In this document: piece by piece, positions 31,025 through 40,244 of the stretch
How the letters are laid out: each line of letters starts with the position of its first letter
Position numbering within the stretch: position 1 is the stretch's first letter
NCBI RefSeq assembly: GCF_000835495.1
Contig: NW_015622541.1
Location: forward strand, 4,774,001 to 4,838,000
Length of the DNA: 64,000 nt
Reading direction: 5' to 3'
Source: Cladophialophora immunda
Taxonomy: Eukaryota; Ascomycota; Eurotiomycetes; Chaetothyriales; Herpotrichiellaceae
Notes under the pieces: generated by a model
What the model saw: only the letters and a program-made list of their open reading frames with translations
The model's database searches: none
What the model was told of the DNA's origin: nothing
Program-made: the position numbers and the translations under genes

Positions 31025-31720
31025 ATGGCGCCAGCGGCGATTGTGACCATGTGCGACGACTCCCGCGAACCGGAAGGATACGGCACCCTGGTATCCATGT
31101 CACGGTCATCCACCCTCGACTCCTTCGACACAGATTCCCTTTCGGAGCCACGACCAGGAAGACTTTCCCGCACCAGCACCGGTGACCTCCTTGTCAGTGA
31201 GAAAATATTGGCCGCCGCCGTAGGCAACCGCTACTCCGGGGTCGGTGTCCTCCAAACCCTTCTCCGCCACCGCAGTCACATCACCGTCAGCGAGAAGATC
31301 ATCGTCGCCGCCGCCGCGAATACACGCGAGGGTGCCGCGTTGACAAAACTGCTCCTGGCCCACGGGAATGTCGATATCGGCCTGAGTGAGGAGGTCATGC
31401 AATCGGCCGCGAGGAACGAAGGCCAAGGGCCCGAAGTGATGGAGGTCTTGCTAGAGCATCTTAAGCAACACCACACAAACCATGGGGAGGATGATGACAA
31501 GGACATACGCATGAAGATGGCAATCAGCGACAAAGTCCTGCAATTGGCGGCGGCGAATGAAGAAAAGGGCCCCGAGGTCATGGCTGTCCTGCTAAGGTAT
31601 GGGAAAGACTTTGGTCTGGAGGTGAATGACAGCGTCATGGAGGCTGCGGCGGCGAACGAGGACCGGGGCCCCCAGGTGATGGAGGTTCTCTTGAAGCATT
31701 TGGATCTGGATCAGCTTTGA
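31025..31720 (+). CDS. Repeat protein with five STAND/HET-associated helical repeats
   Basis: Single exon, 231 residues. After a low-complexity Ser-rich start (about 1-50) come five units of about 33 residues with the pattern h-S-[ED]-[KE]-h-h-x-x-A-A-x-N-x-x-x-G-x-x-V-h-x-x-L-L. They start at about 56 (VSEKILAAAVGN), 87 (VSEKIIVAAAAN), 119 (LSEEVMQSAARN), 167 (ISDKVLQLAAAN) and 199 (VNDSVMEAAAAN). An acidic insert (HGEDDDKD) separates units 3 and 4. I know this repeat from the C-terminal parts of large fungal NLR-like and HET proteins, where it occurs in long near-identical arrays; here it is a short stand-alone version with diverged copies. The gene sits about 0.7 kb upstream of a broken HET-like gene, so both may be parts of an old incompatibility-type locus. 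No function can be given. Confidence 0.75.
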   Translation: MAPAAIVTMCDDSREPEGYGTLVSMSRSSTLDSFDTDSLSEPRPGRLSRTSTGDLLVSEKILAAAVGNRYSGVGVLQTLLRHRSHITVSEKIIVAAAANTREGAALTKLLLAHGNVDIGLSEEVMQSAARNEGQGPEVMEVLLEHLKQHHTNHGEDDDKDIRMKMAISDKVLQLAAANEEKGPEVMAVLLRYGKDFGLEVNDSVMEAAAANEDRGPQVMEVLLKHLDLDQL

Positions 31721-32415
31721 GCGAGCCTTGTACGTGGTAGCATATAGTGTGAGAAGATCGATCGAAGCATGTAGGAAGAGCTCGACTGTAGGTTCAATTG
31801 GAGATCGTGCATGGCAATTCGAAGACAACATCGTGGATTTATGGTAGCTGGTACGCAGCTTTCCCTCTGGACGTTGATCGTCCACCTACAATCATCGTAA
31901 GACTCGACATGCTTTGCCTGATGATTCTTATTATCTTCTGATGTGCCCAGGCCATGTCACTCGGCATTTCGTTCATATCAATCCGTGTTCCAGTCCTCAA
32001 GACTAGGCGTGTTTATTGGCTGTAGAGGCAATACTGGATGACAATGGCGGGTGAACGAGTTGAATGCCCATCCGCGCTGAAAGTCGCCGTCCGGCACCCA
32101 AAGAGCAAAGGTATCAGTCGGCATGGTCGATGGTTCAATCAATGGGCGATGTTGGCTGCTACGAATGCATGCTGGAGCAGAGTCGAGGCGACTAACACCT
32201 CCAGGCATTGGCGCCTCTTCTTTGCCCACTTCGCTTCGCCCCCTTCAGCCCTTCAGCCGCTCTTACAGCCTTATATGAACAATGAACACCGTTTGAGGCC
32301 CGACAGGTGCTTCGAACAGGCGTCGCTCACTTTCGTATTCTACCAAAGACGTTCCCCAGTTTTGACTGTTGGTGCGTCCCTCAACAGCATCAATGTCTGA
32401 AACCTGTGTCATTGA
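31721..32415. other. Intergenic region
   Basis: About 0.7 kb between the repeat protein gene and the HET-like pseudogene. Any first exon of the HET-like gene would lie here, but none was found. Confidence 0.45.
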
Positions 32416-33075
32416 GGACAATCTTGTTCCGGCTCTCACGAACACGAGCATGTCGGGTCCAAATGCATCGTCGCTCCCTCCGCGGCTCATGACGGCGAGA
32501 TCAACGGCCGGGTCGAAGTCCACATCCATCAGCAGCCTGTCCTGGTCAAAATGGCGCTTGTTCGGCTATGCTCCTGCAAAGAGTACAACGGCCGCCACTT
32601 CAGCATCGAGACCAAGGAAACCGAGCTTCGTGAATCGATCGGGGTCACCATCTCCTACACCTGGGGAGAGTTCGACCGCCAGGACCATCACATAGGCCAT
32701 GTACACGGCAATTCATCCAGTGCGGCATCATTGCGTTTAGGAGCAGAATGGCTCGTCGACGGCTTTATGGAATGGCTCTCAGAGCTGACGGCTGAATTCG
32801 GCGTCTGCTGGATAGATTAGTTCTGTAACCCTCAGAGCGACGAAGCGATCCGAAAGACTTTGTCAGCCATTCCAACCATCTACAAAACTCTGGACATCTT
32901 CGTCATCATCCCAGGTCCTGTCTGTTCTTGCCTCCCCACAGCATATCGCGCCTTCGAGGCCGCAAAGCAGGCTCTCGATGATCCTTTATCGACAACCGCC
33001 GAAGTGGAGACGCTCTGTAAAGCGGCTCTAAAACACCTATCAACTGCAGTCGAGGCAGATGTGCATAGACCATAG
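32416..33075 (+). pseudogene. HET-like domain gene fragment broken by a TAG stop
   Basis: One frame reads a HET-like protein from about 32416: CIVAPSAAHDGEINGRVEVH, then an AUG-containing stretch from 32551, the hallmark ISYTWGEF, LGAEWLVDGFMEWL and GVCWID. It then meets TAG at 32818-32820 and continues unbroken as FCNPQSDEAIRKTLSAIPTI and further to 33075. In this family the position after CWxD is normally glutamine (CWxDQ), so the stop is most simply a CAG-to-TAG change. No convincing start codon precedes the fragment (an in-frame TGA lies at 32413), and the C-terminal part ends early. HET-like proteins act in fungal non-self recognition. The alternative, an unrecognised intron removing the stop, lacks good splice signals. 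Confidence 0.75.
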
Positions 33076-33138
33076 ACAATCATATGTGAACTGCCAGTTG
33101 ACTGCGCGCACCGTTTCCTTATTCTTTGTCTTGTGTGT

Positions 33139-33214
<76 letters not shown>

Positions 33215-33781
33215 TGTGTGTTCTTACTCTCTTGCCTGCATAGCCTTGCACCTCTTATCCACCATCGCATATCCCATCGACGGTTCTCAGAGAGGAAGTA
33301 AAACTAAAGGGTCCCAGCTCAATATTAGAAAGGGTAGGGGGACTATTTCTAGGAACCCTCCCTCGCGCCAAGGATACAAGGGCACGTTGTCCGAGGCTTA
33401 TTACGCTTATAAAGACTGGCTCGCTCTCGTAGGGTCGAGGAGGTAACGTACTATAATATATCTCTAGGGAACCCTCCCCTCGGGACCTCGTTTTGAGGCC
33501 CTCTTTAAAACTTAACGGTCTGGAGGAGGGACGACTTCTAGGCCACTGCCCCGACGTGGTCAGCAGGGTGAGCTAGCCCAGCCGAGCCTGAGCCGACGTT
33601 GAGCCGGACGTGAGCCAGCCTGAGCAAAAGCGGCGCAAGGTCACGTGGTCGGACAGGCGTCGAGGTTCGGGTCGTGAAACAGCAACGTGTGCCTAATCGC
33701 GACAGCCATAAATTCAGCAGAAGAAGACTCGTCTCATCTCGGCGAACTCGCCCTGGCATATTCTGTCCAACGGTTCACACA
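33076..33781. other. Intergenic region with microsatellite and possible repeat remnant
   Basis: Contains the TC/TG microsatellite. Next come two similar blocks, ctaggaaccctccctcg near 33350 and ctagggaaccctcccctcgg near 33463, and a gagcc-rich stretch at 33575-33630. The composition differs from the neighbouring genes. It could be an old transposon remnant, but no coding part was recognised. Confidence 0.45.
33143..33221. repeat. Compound microsatellite (TC)n(TG)n
   Basis: About 27 uninterrupted TC units (33143-33196) pass directly into about 12 TG units (33197-33221). It starts some 65 bp after the end of the HET-like fragment. Confidence 0.95.
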
Positions 33782-34734
33782 ATGAAGCGGAAGTTCTCTG
33801 CCGAGGAACAATCTTCTTCTTCCCAGGTTCCCATTGATGTGGAAGGCGATAACGCCTCCCCTCCCGAGGAAGAGACGGTTGACCCCGATGATCTCTGTCC
33901 CATCTGCCATTCACTCATCCACAAGCCGGTCCGAACCAGATGTAACCATACTCTTTGCCAGTCCTGTATGGCCCTGTGGGCGGATGTGTCAGTTACGTCC
34001 CAATTGACCGCCGTTGGACTCGACGATGAGGTGGCGGTCATGCTACCTCACGAGATCGAAACGCGTTGTCCCATGTGTCGAACATTTACCATTTCGACCT
34101 TGGACCCCACCAGAGAAAGAGCCCTTCAGCGATTATATCCCATCTCCTACCAGGCACGTGAAGCCGAATCCCAAACAGCCGAGGAAGATGGTTCTGCCTC
34201 AACCATTGAGACGCTAACCGTTCACATCGGAAACGAACACACAGAAATCAGAGCTGAGCAGGGGTCTAACAACAAGCATCATTGGAAGTTCTTCATCCGA
34301 CCGTCAAGAACCGACCTGATTGAAGAGGTCCAAGTCTTTCTGGTAAGTCCCATTCTGTGCTGCGGCCTGAAATCACCAACCTGTGACATCAGCATCCTAC
34401 ATTCAGAAATCCGATAGTCGTCATTGAATGGCCACCATACGAGATCAGACGACTCGGATGGGGCTACTTCACCATTTACGCCAATATCATCTTGAAGCCT
34501 GGCTACAGCTGGCTGAGTCCTGAGGCGGAAGGTACGCGGGACGGTGCGCCAAAGGGCAAGTTACCGCTGGAATGGACGCTGGATTTCAATGGCCGTGGAT
34601 CACAAGCACGGATCAGACTCAAAGTCAGAAAGGAGAAAGAAGGCCAAGAGGCGGAATTGGACGTTCAAAGAGAACGTGTACGCAGATCTTACGCCCGACA
34701 GCGAGAGACGGATCCTGATTGGGAAGATACGTGA
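33782..34734 (+). CDS. RING finger protein with a C-terminal YEATS-like domain
   Basis: Exons 33782-34342 and 34393-34734 (50 bp intron, gtaagt...catcag), 300 residues. Residues 39-99 are a C3HC4-type RING: CPIC, RTRCNHTLCQSC and CPMC, with a long loop in the second half. This suggests a ubiquitin ligase (E3). After a linker, residues about 146-265 match the YEATS fold: HHWKFFIRPS, EEVQVFLHPTF joined exactly across the intron, NPIVVIEWPPYEIRRLGWGYF and PLEWTLDF. The HPTF and GWGYF elements correspond to the acyl-lysine pocket of YEATS readers (compare LHPSF and GWGEF in Taf14/Yaf9-type domains). The C-terminus is highly charged. A gtgagt at the stop could be a donor leading to a further small exon, which I could not place. 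The architecture suggests ubiquitination directed to acylated histones or other acylated proteins, as inference. Confidence 0.8.
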
Positions 34735-35176
34735 GTGATCAAGTCAAGAGGTTGGAAAGAACAGGGCTATGGCCCATTCCGTTGTTTCCTGTGTTAGGAC
34801 AATGCACCTTCAAGCGGTAACAGCTGGACAAAGACGGCGGCTTCTTGTCTCTGACGGGGTTTGTCAAGAGCCTTATTCTCCTTCATTGTCTCTTTATCCA
34901 ACATTGTCACCTTTATCTACTGCATTGCCTTTTTGTGTTATATCCACGGGATGGCTGGCTTTTATATATTTAAATCGACACTCACACGGGGAATTGCCTT
35001 CAAGCGGTGTGCCACTTTCCTTTTTCTGGTCTTAACAGTCTCGCATGTTTCGCAGTTCACATTTTGCTTTCCCCGTTATTGGAATTTTACAAATCAACAC
35101 TCAAAAGCACGATCAGGGCTGTGAGACGACAGGATTTCGTCACATAGCTGTCAAGACTGGCTAGTGTTTTGTCGAA
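34735..35176. other. Intergenic, AT-rich in part
   Basis: About 440 bp. A TA-rich stretch (ttttatatatttaaat) near 34962-34977 contrasts with the GC-rich genes. It serves as promoter of the next gene. Confidence 0.5.
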
Positions 35177-36808
35177 ATGGCGGTGCATCGCTCTACCACC
35201 CTTCCAGAAGGCATGATTCCGGTTCGGATATCCTCGCTGTCCAAAGGCGTTACCCAATCTCCTTCACGACCCATGGACACCACCTTTGTTACGTGGCCAG
35301 CCCCAGACGGATGGTACGCTCCACCCCGAGGTCCGTTGAATGATGAGGAGGAGCCCTTCCCAAGTTTTCAAGACCCATCCAAATCTCTCATAATTGAACG
35401 AACCCTGCTCTTGGACTCGCTCTATTTCCGTCTAACGGCACTTTCACGTCACGCGAGAGATTATGAGCGGTCAAGGTTCGAAGCTCTCTTGTCCCGTGTC
35501 GCTGAGTCTGGCCACCTCAGACATGACGAAGACCTGTCGCGCACTAGGTTATCTATCCCAGAAGTCCTCGCCTCCGGTGAGAGCTACCGCGCTCAAAGGG
35601 GACTTGGCAACAAAGGCAAGTTACCTGCGAACAGGAGACTGAAGACTAACCATCGCTCGAGCAGCATTGAACCGCAGCCGAAAGATGTCTTGAAGGAGAA
35701 GATGAAACAGCGCTACGCCAAAGGAGTCCGTCAAGCCTTGGTGTATGAAAAGAAATTTGGCATGGGATTTCTCAACCAGCCGGTTGATGCAGGTGAGCGA
35801 GAGCGAGGCCGGACTATGAAGCGTACCCATCCTGGCGCGTTCAACCGTGTGAAGGTGACCACTGCACTTACGATGCTCCGTCAGACTTTCCCACATCGGT
35901 ACAAGGCTAATCCTCTCGAACAGACGAACAAGGATGAGACATCAGAGCAGAGGAAGCAAAGTAAGAAGGCCACTCCGGAAAAGGAAAGTCAACGAGAGCT
36001 TTCTTCAGATAAGCGAGCTTCTTCCAGTGCCAATGATACTGAGAAACCCTCTGGATCTCCCAAGTCTACAGATTCCTTTGTGTCGGCCAAGAAGAAGGCT
36101 TCCACTGTTTTCCGAGGTCTGGTGTGCAAGGTTGGCTTTGGACGATTCCCCAATGAGAAAAGCACGACGCAGGTCCTCTCGCCAGGCAACGCACACAACA
36201 ACGAACTTGACACCACTGGCGCTTGCTTGCTTGACGTCGACAGTTTCCCCATTGTTCTGAAGGTGAACGACATGGGTAGAAGACAGAGCGAACCGTCTGA
36301 ACCAATTGGACCAGGATCTGCTTCGTCCAGGAAGAGGAGGAACAGCGCGGCTAAGGAGTTCGCAATACAGGCAGGAATCGTCGTCGCAAAAGAAAGTGGC
36401 GCTTCCAGCGAGCGGGCACATCCGAGTGCACTAACTTGGACCGAAACAGTGACTGTCCAAAGATCTATTACGAAGCACTCATTTAGGGGAGTCACTGGCA
36501 GCACCAGTGTAGCTCGTGCGACCACAGCCCGAATGTTCCGACCAGTCTCACCTCCACGGATGATCCAAATCAAGGTTAGAAACAACATACACAACCACAA
36601 GCGGCCGCAAAAATCTGCGATGCCCAAGGTAAGCATGGTTCAGCAATCGCAGACGGTGAATGTGTTGAACTTGAATGGAAGGTCATCCCTTAGGCACGTG
36701 AAGGTCGACACTCCACACCATCAGGCTCTCAGCGAGAGCGAGGACAAGCTACTCGGTATGGTGAGCCAGGTAGATCGGCAGATATTTGGTGTGCATGACG
36801 CTCGATAA
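35177..36808 (+). CDS. Hypothetical basic protein
   Basis: Single exon, 543 residues, ATG 35177. The N-terminal 100 residues look ordered (TFVTWPAPDGWYAPPRG; ERTLLLDSLYFRLTALSRHA). The middle (about 110-330) is very basic and Ser-rich, with KKATPEKES and KRASSSANDTEKPSG segments typical of disordered nuclear proteins, including a likely nuclear localisation signal SSRKRRNSAAK near 395. The C-terminus is basic with RPVSPPRMIQIKV and a short helix (SESEDKLLGMVSQVDRQIF). No domain recognised. It follows the RING-YEATS gene on the same strand at 440 bp. Confidence 0.7.
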   Translation: MAVHRSTTLPEGMIPVRISSLSKGVTQSPSRPMDTTFVTWPAPDGWYAPPRGPLNDEEEPFPSFQDPSKSLIIERTLLLDSLYFRLTALSRHARDYERSRFEALLSRVAESGHLRHDEDLSRTRLSIPEVLASGESYRAQRGLGNKGKLPANRRLKTNHRSSSIEPQPKDVLKEKMKQRYAKGVRQALVYEKKFGMGFLNQPVDAGERERGRTMKRTHPGAFNRVKVTTALTMLRQTFPHRYKANPLEQTNKDETSEQRKQSKKATPEKESQRELSSDKRASSSANDTEKPSGSPKSTDSFVSAKKKASTVFRGLVCKVGFGRFPNEKSTTQVLSPGNAHNNELDTTGACLLDVDSFPIVLKVNDMGRRQSEPSEPIGPGSASSRKRRNSAAKEFAIQAGIVVAKESGASSERAHPSALTWTETVTVQRSITKHSFRGVTGSTSVARATTARMFRPVSPPRMIQIKVRNNIHNHKRPQKSAMPKVSMVQQSQTVNVLNLNGRSSLRHVKVDTPHHQALSESEDKLLGMVSQVDRQIFGVHDAR

Positions 36809-37676
36809 ATCGTCCTTCGAGATCTCTATATGGAAGTGCATGACGAAGCAATAATCAGGGGAAGTTCCTTGAGCGGGATAGGATACGATGCCACAGGCAT
36901 AAGCTCGTCATCTGGTGGATCTAGTCGGTTTTCAGACCCGTTAGCAGGACTTATGAGGTGACTTGACTGCGGGAGATATCTCGACATGCCAGCGATCATT
37001 AACGTCATCCAGATTCTATAGTCACATCCATGGTGTTCTTTCTGGCTTCTGAGTCGGCGACAAAGTGCATTGCGGGGTCAAAGTAGTCTTAACTGGAGCA
37101 GTCCGCGGAGTCTCGGAGCACGGATTGTATTGAGTATGGAGAATGTTGCAGCTTGCATCCACCACCGGCATCCAATTCCCTTGTTGGATGAATTCATTAC
37201 TTCTTATCCTATTCTTTCTGCATGGGCACAGACAATGTTTGTAGATACCTATTTCATGCCATTCAATCTTCAACAAATACCTAAATTGTGATCCGTCCCT
37301 GCCTGAACTGTACATACATCATGACGCCAGTCGAGATGAATGTTGTGAGCGAAAATATGGTGCTATAGACCGCCTCGGTCGAATCACCCGCATCGATGTG
37401 GATTTCCTCTCACTATTGAATTTGCTAACGTCCTGCGCCTGAATTTGGTCTCTAGAGATGAACGTGGAATACCAGGTTCCGCTCCGGAAAGTGGCCTTTT
37501 AGCCGTATGATCGAAATGGAAGGTAGCTTCGACCTACATTGCAACGTCATGAAGCTGGAGAAGATCGACATGTATATGCATCGCATAGCCGATGGCCTTG
37601 CTTACTCTAAAAGGCGGAGTACCCCAGGTTCTTGGGCGTGTGCTACACGGCATCAAGAGATACAGAAGTCCTCAGG
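36809..37676. other. Intergenic region
   Basis: About 870 bp without a recognisable gene; upstream region of the GH30 gene. Confidence 0.5.
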
Positions 37677-39592
37677 ATGGCCTTCTTCATATCAATCAGC
37701 GCCTTGATGCTGTCGCAGGGTACCCTTCTTGCGGCCCAATCTGTCCAAAATCTGGGCGTTTCGTGCATTGCCAGCTCCCAAGAATGCGGTCCACGAGGAG
37801 GTATCGGGGACGGGGCCCATCCTGTGTTAATTCCTCAATCTTTTATCACCGACGCTCTGATATCTACAGCTCCAAACACCACTCGTCAATTGGCACCCGG
37901 TCCGCCACCTGTTCGACTGTCAGCATACCCGAGCAGCTCATCATCGTGCCCACCAAGACGCAATATTATGGTTGACTCTGCCAATGGGGCGCAACAGGAG
38001 ATGGTCGGGTTTGGACACGCCTGGACCGACAGCGCCGTCAGTGTGTTCAATACGCTGGATAACGCTACCCTTGCTCGTGTCCTGGAAGATCTTTTTGGGC
38101 AAAGTGGCAACAACATGGGCTTTATGCGGCATACCATTGGTTCTTCTGACCTGTCTGGCGAGCAATATACCTACGACGACAATGGCTCCAGCTTCAACGA
38201 AGGAGAACCTGACCTCGACTTGTCCAATTTCAGCTTGGGGCCGCATGGCACTGGACAGGCCAAATTCATTGCCGAAATGGGCACAGTCAAGGGAGATGTC
38301 TTCCTCTTTGGGTCGCCATGGTCATATCCCGGGTGGACGAAGTACAATGATCTATTCATTGCGCCAAATCTCAACGTGGATGGCGGCGGGAGCTACAACA
38401 TCCTCAACAACAGCTTCAATCCTGTGTACATTCCTCAAATGGTAGCGTACTTTTCCAAGTATGTCGATGCATTTCGCGACATGGGAGTTCAAGTCAACGG
38501 GATCACGCCGATGAACGAGCCTCTGAACTATCAAGGTGGCTATCCTTGCATGTTTCTCGACCCCGTGGATGCAGCAAGTTTGATTGCCCAGGGACTTGGG
38601 CAGGCAATGCACGACCGCGGTGTTATCATCATGGCATACGTAAGTCGCTTATGGACTCCCTGTCCTTCGCCTTCCTTCGGTTCTAGAGCTGATTCGAATA
38701 TCATGATGCTTGATGCCAGGACCACAATACCGATCAGCCCGTCTATCCTGCCCGCGTCATTCAAGGCACGGGCGGTGAGGGCTCTCTTACGGATGCAGCG
38801 GCCTGGCATTGCTATGCTGGTCCTGTTGCAAACTACAGCGTGATGTCGGATTTTCACTCTGCCTTTCCCAACACCCTGCAATTCATGACGGAATGCTCCA
38901 ACTACCTGCCGCAAAGTGGCAGCTGGAACTTCGAAGTGGCCTCGAATTTCATCCCACCAGTGACGCACGGGGCTTCGGCGGCTGCGATGTGGGTTATGGC
39001 AACGGATCAGGAGTATGGACCTCACTCCCCATATGGCGGATGTGCCGGCTGCCAGGGAAGTGTGATTGTGAACTCGTCCACGCAATACACGCTCACAAAT
39101 GACTACTACATGGTGGGCCAATTCTCCCGCTTTGTCCGTCGTGGCAGCGTGAACTATCGGATCCTGGGCAACGGAAACGAGGGCGATGCCAGACAAGACA
39201 ACCAGTTCTACACCATGGCTGTGCGCAATCCGGACTCGAGTTGGGCGGTCATCATGATGAACAACATCGGTAGTGACCAGGATGTAGTGCTCGGGTTCAA
39301 CAATGGAGAGAGCGACGTATGGCAAGGGACAGTGCCCAATGCGACGGTGGTGACATGGTTGCTGCCGCCTCAGGGTGTTGGAGCTGCTGCCTCTGCTCCT
39401 GCTGGTCCCTATACCAATGGGACGGCATCTGCCACTGAAGCAGTGTGCCCGACGGTGAGCGCTTCGTCAAGCTCCAGCTCCTCCAGCAGCAGCACGAGCA
39501 CCCTCGAACTGGTACCGAACACGACACATACGATTGACTCGGCTTCTCCCACCAGCAGCCATAGCACCAACGACACTAATGACGGGGAATGA
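37677..39592 (+). CDS. Secreted glycoside hydrolase family 30 protein (endo-beta-1,6-glucanase type)
   Basis: Exons 37677-38639 and 38720-39592 (80 bp intron, gtaagt...gccag), 611 residues. A signal peptide is visible (MAFFISISALMLSQGTLLAA). The (beta/alpha)8 region begins near residue 105 with VGFGHAWTDSA, then MRHTIGSSDLS, LFGSPWSYPGWTKYN and the acid/base glutamate in ITPMNEPLNYQGGYP. After the splice come AAWHCYAG and the nucleophile glutamate in QFMTECSNY. A C-terminal beta-sandwich (SVNYRILGN; FYTMAVRNPDSSWAVIMMNN) is typical of GH30. The tail (about 545-611) is Ser/Thr-rich and probably O-glycosylated. The likely substrate is beta-1,6-glucan of fungal walls or a glucosylceramide-like compound; the subfamily cannot be settled here. 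The N-terminal 80 residues before the catalytic domain are unusual and proline-rich. Confidence 0.88.
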
Positions 39593-40244
39593 TAACGTGC
39601 TAGTAAGGTCTGGGGAGGCTGGGCGCACGAGCATGTCACTGCACATGCCTGTCACATACCTAGGTAGGGGATACGAGGCGTGTGCGTCGATCGGTGCTGT
39701 ATGTCGTGCTTTAAATAGCACCGCCATGGGGATTGTGCAGGATAGCTAGCCTTGCGGCGTCCGGGCTAGTGGCTTGCCTCCCTCGCTAGGCAGCTTAGGC
39801 TCACTAGACTGGCTAGTCTTGCCTGTCCGGGTAGCGGTTTAGTTAAGATGGAGCAACTACCGGCGTGGCCCCTCCCTGCCTCCCTGCCTCTCATGGCCCC
39901 CCCTCCGCCCTTAGCAACCCTCCGCCACTCCCCCGGGTGCAATCGTCACCCTCCAACACATGCGGCAACTCGGCGGATCCTCGCCAGGTACAAACCTGCT
40001 GGGGCCTGAAGCTCCCCAGACTCAACACAAACCTGAAGGTCAAAATCCATGCCCATGTTCTTCCCCAGCTTCTTGCGCGGACAAGGCCTTTCCTCTCCCC
40101 GACTTTGCATCAACTGAGACGAAGCAACTCTCCCACGATGATGCTGTTGGTCTATAGTCCCCCAGCAGATAATCGCCTGGTCCGTGAGGGCTGAGAGCGT
40201 TTGACGTGCCGGTTCGCCAATCCTTGTCCCCACGCTGACCCGCG
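39593..40244. other. Intergenic region
   Basis: About 650 bp. ctag/gctag motifs are frequent between 39745 and 39840. Upstream region of the second regulator gene. Confidence 0.5.

Noticed and set aside
33059..33301. Open frames across the TC/TG microsatellite (poly Leu-Ser or Arg-Glu)
   Set aside because: They are translations of simple repeats.
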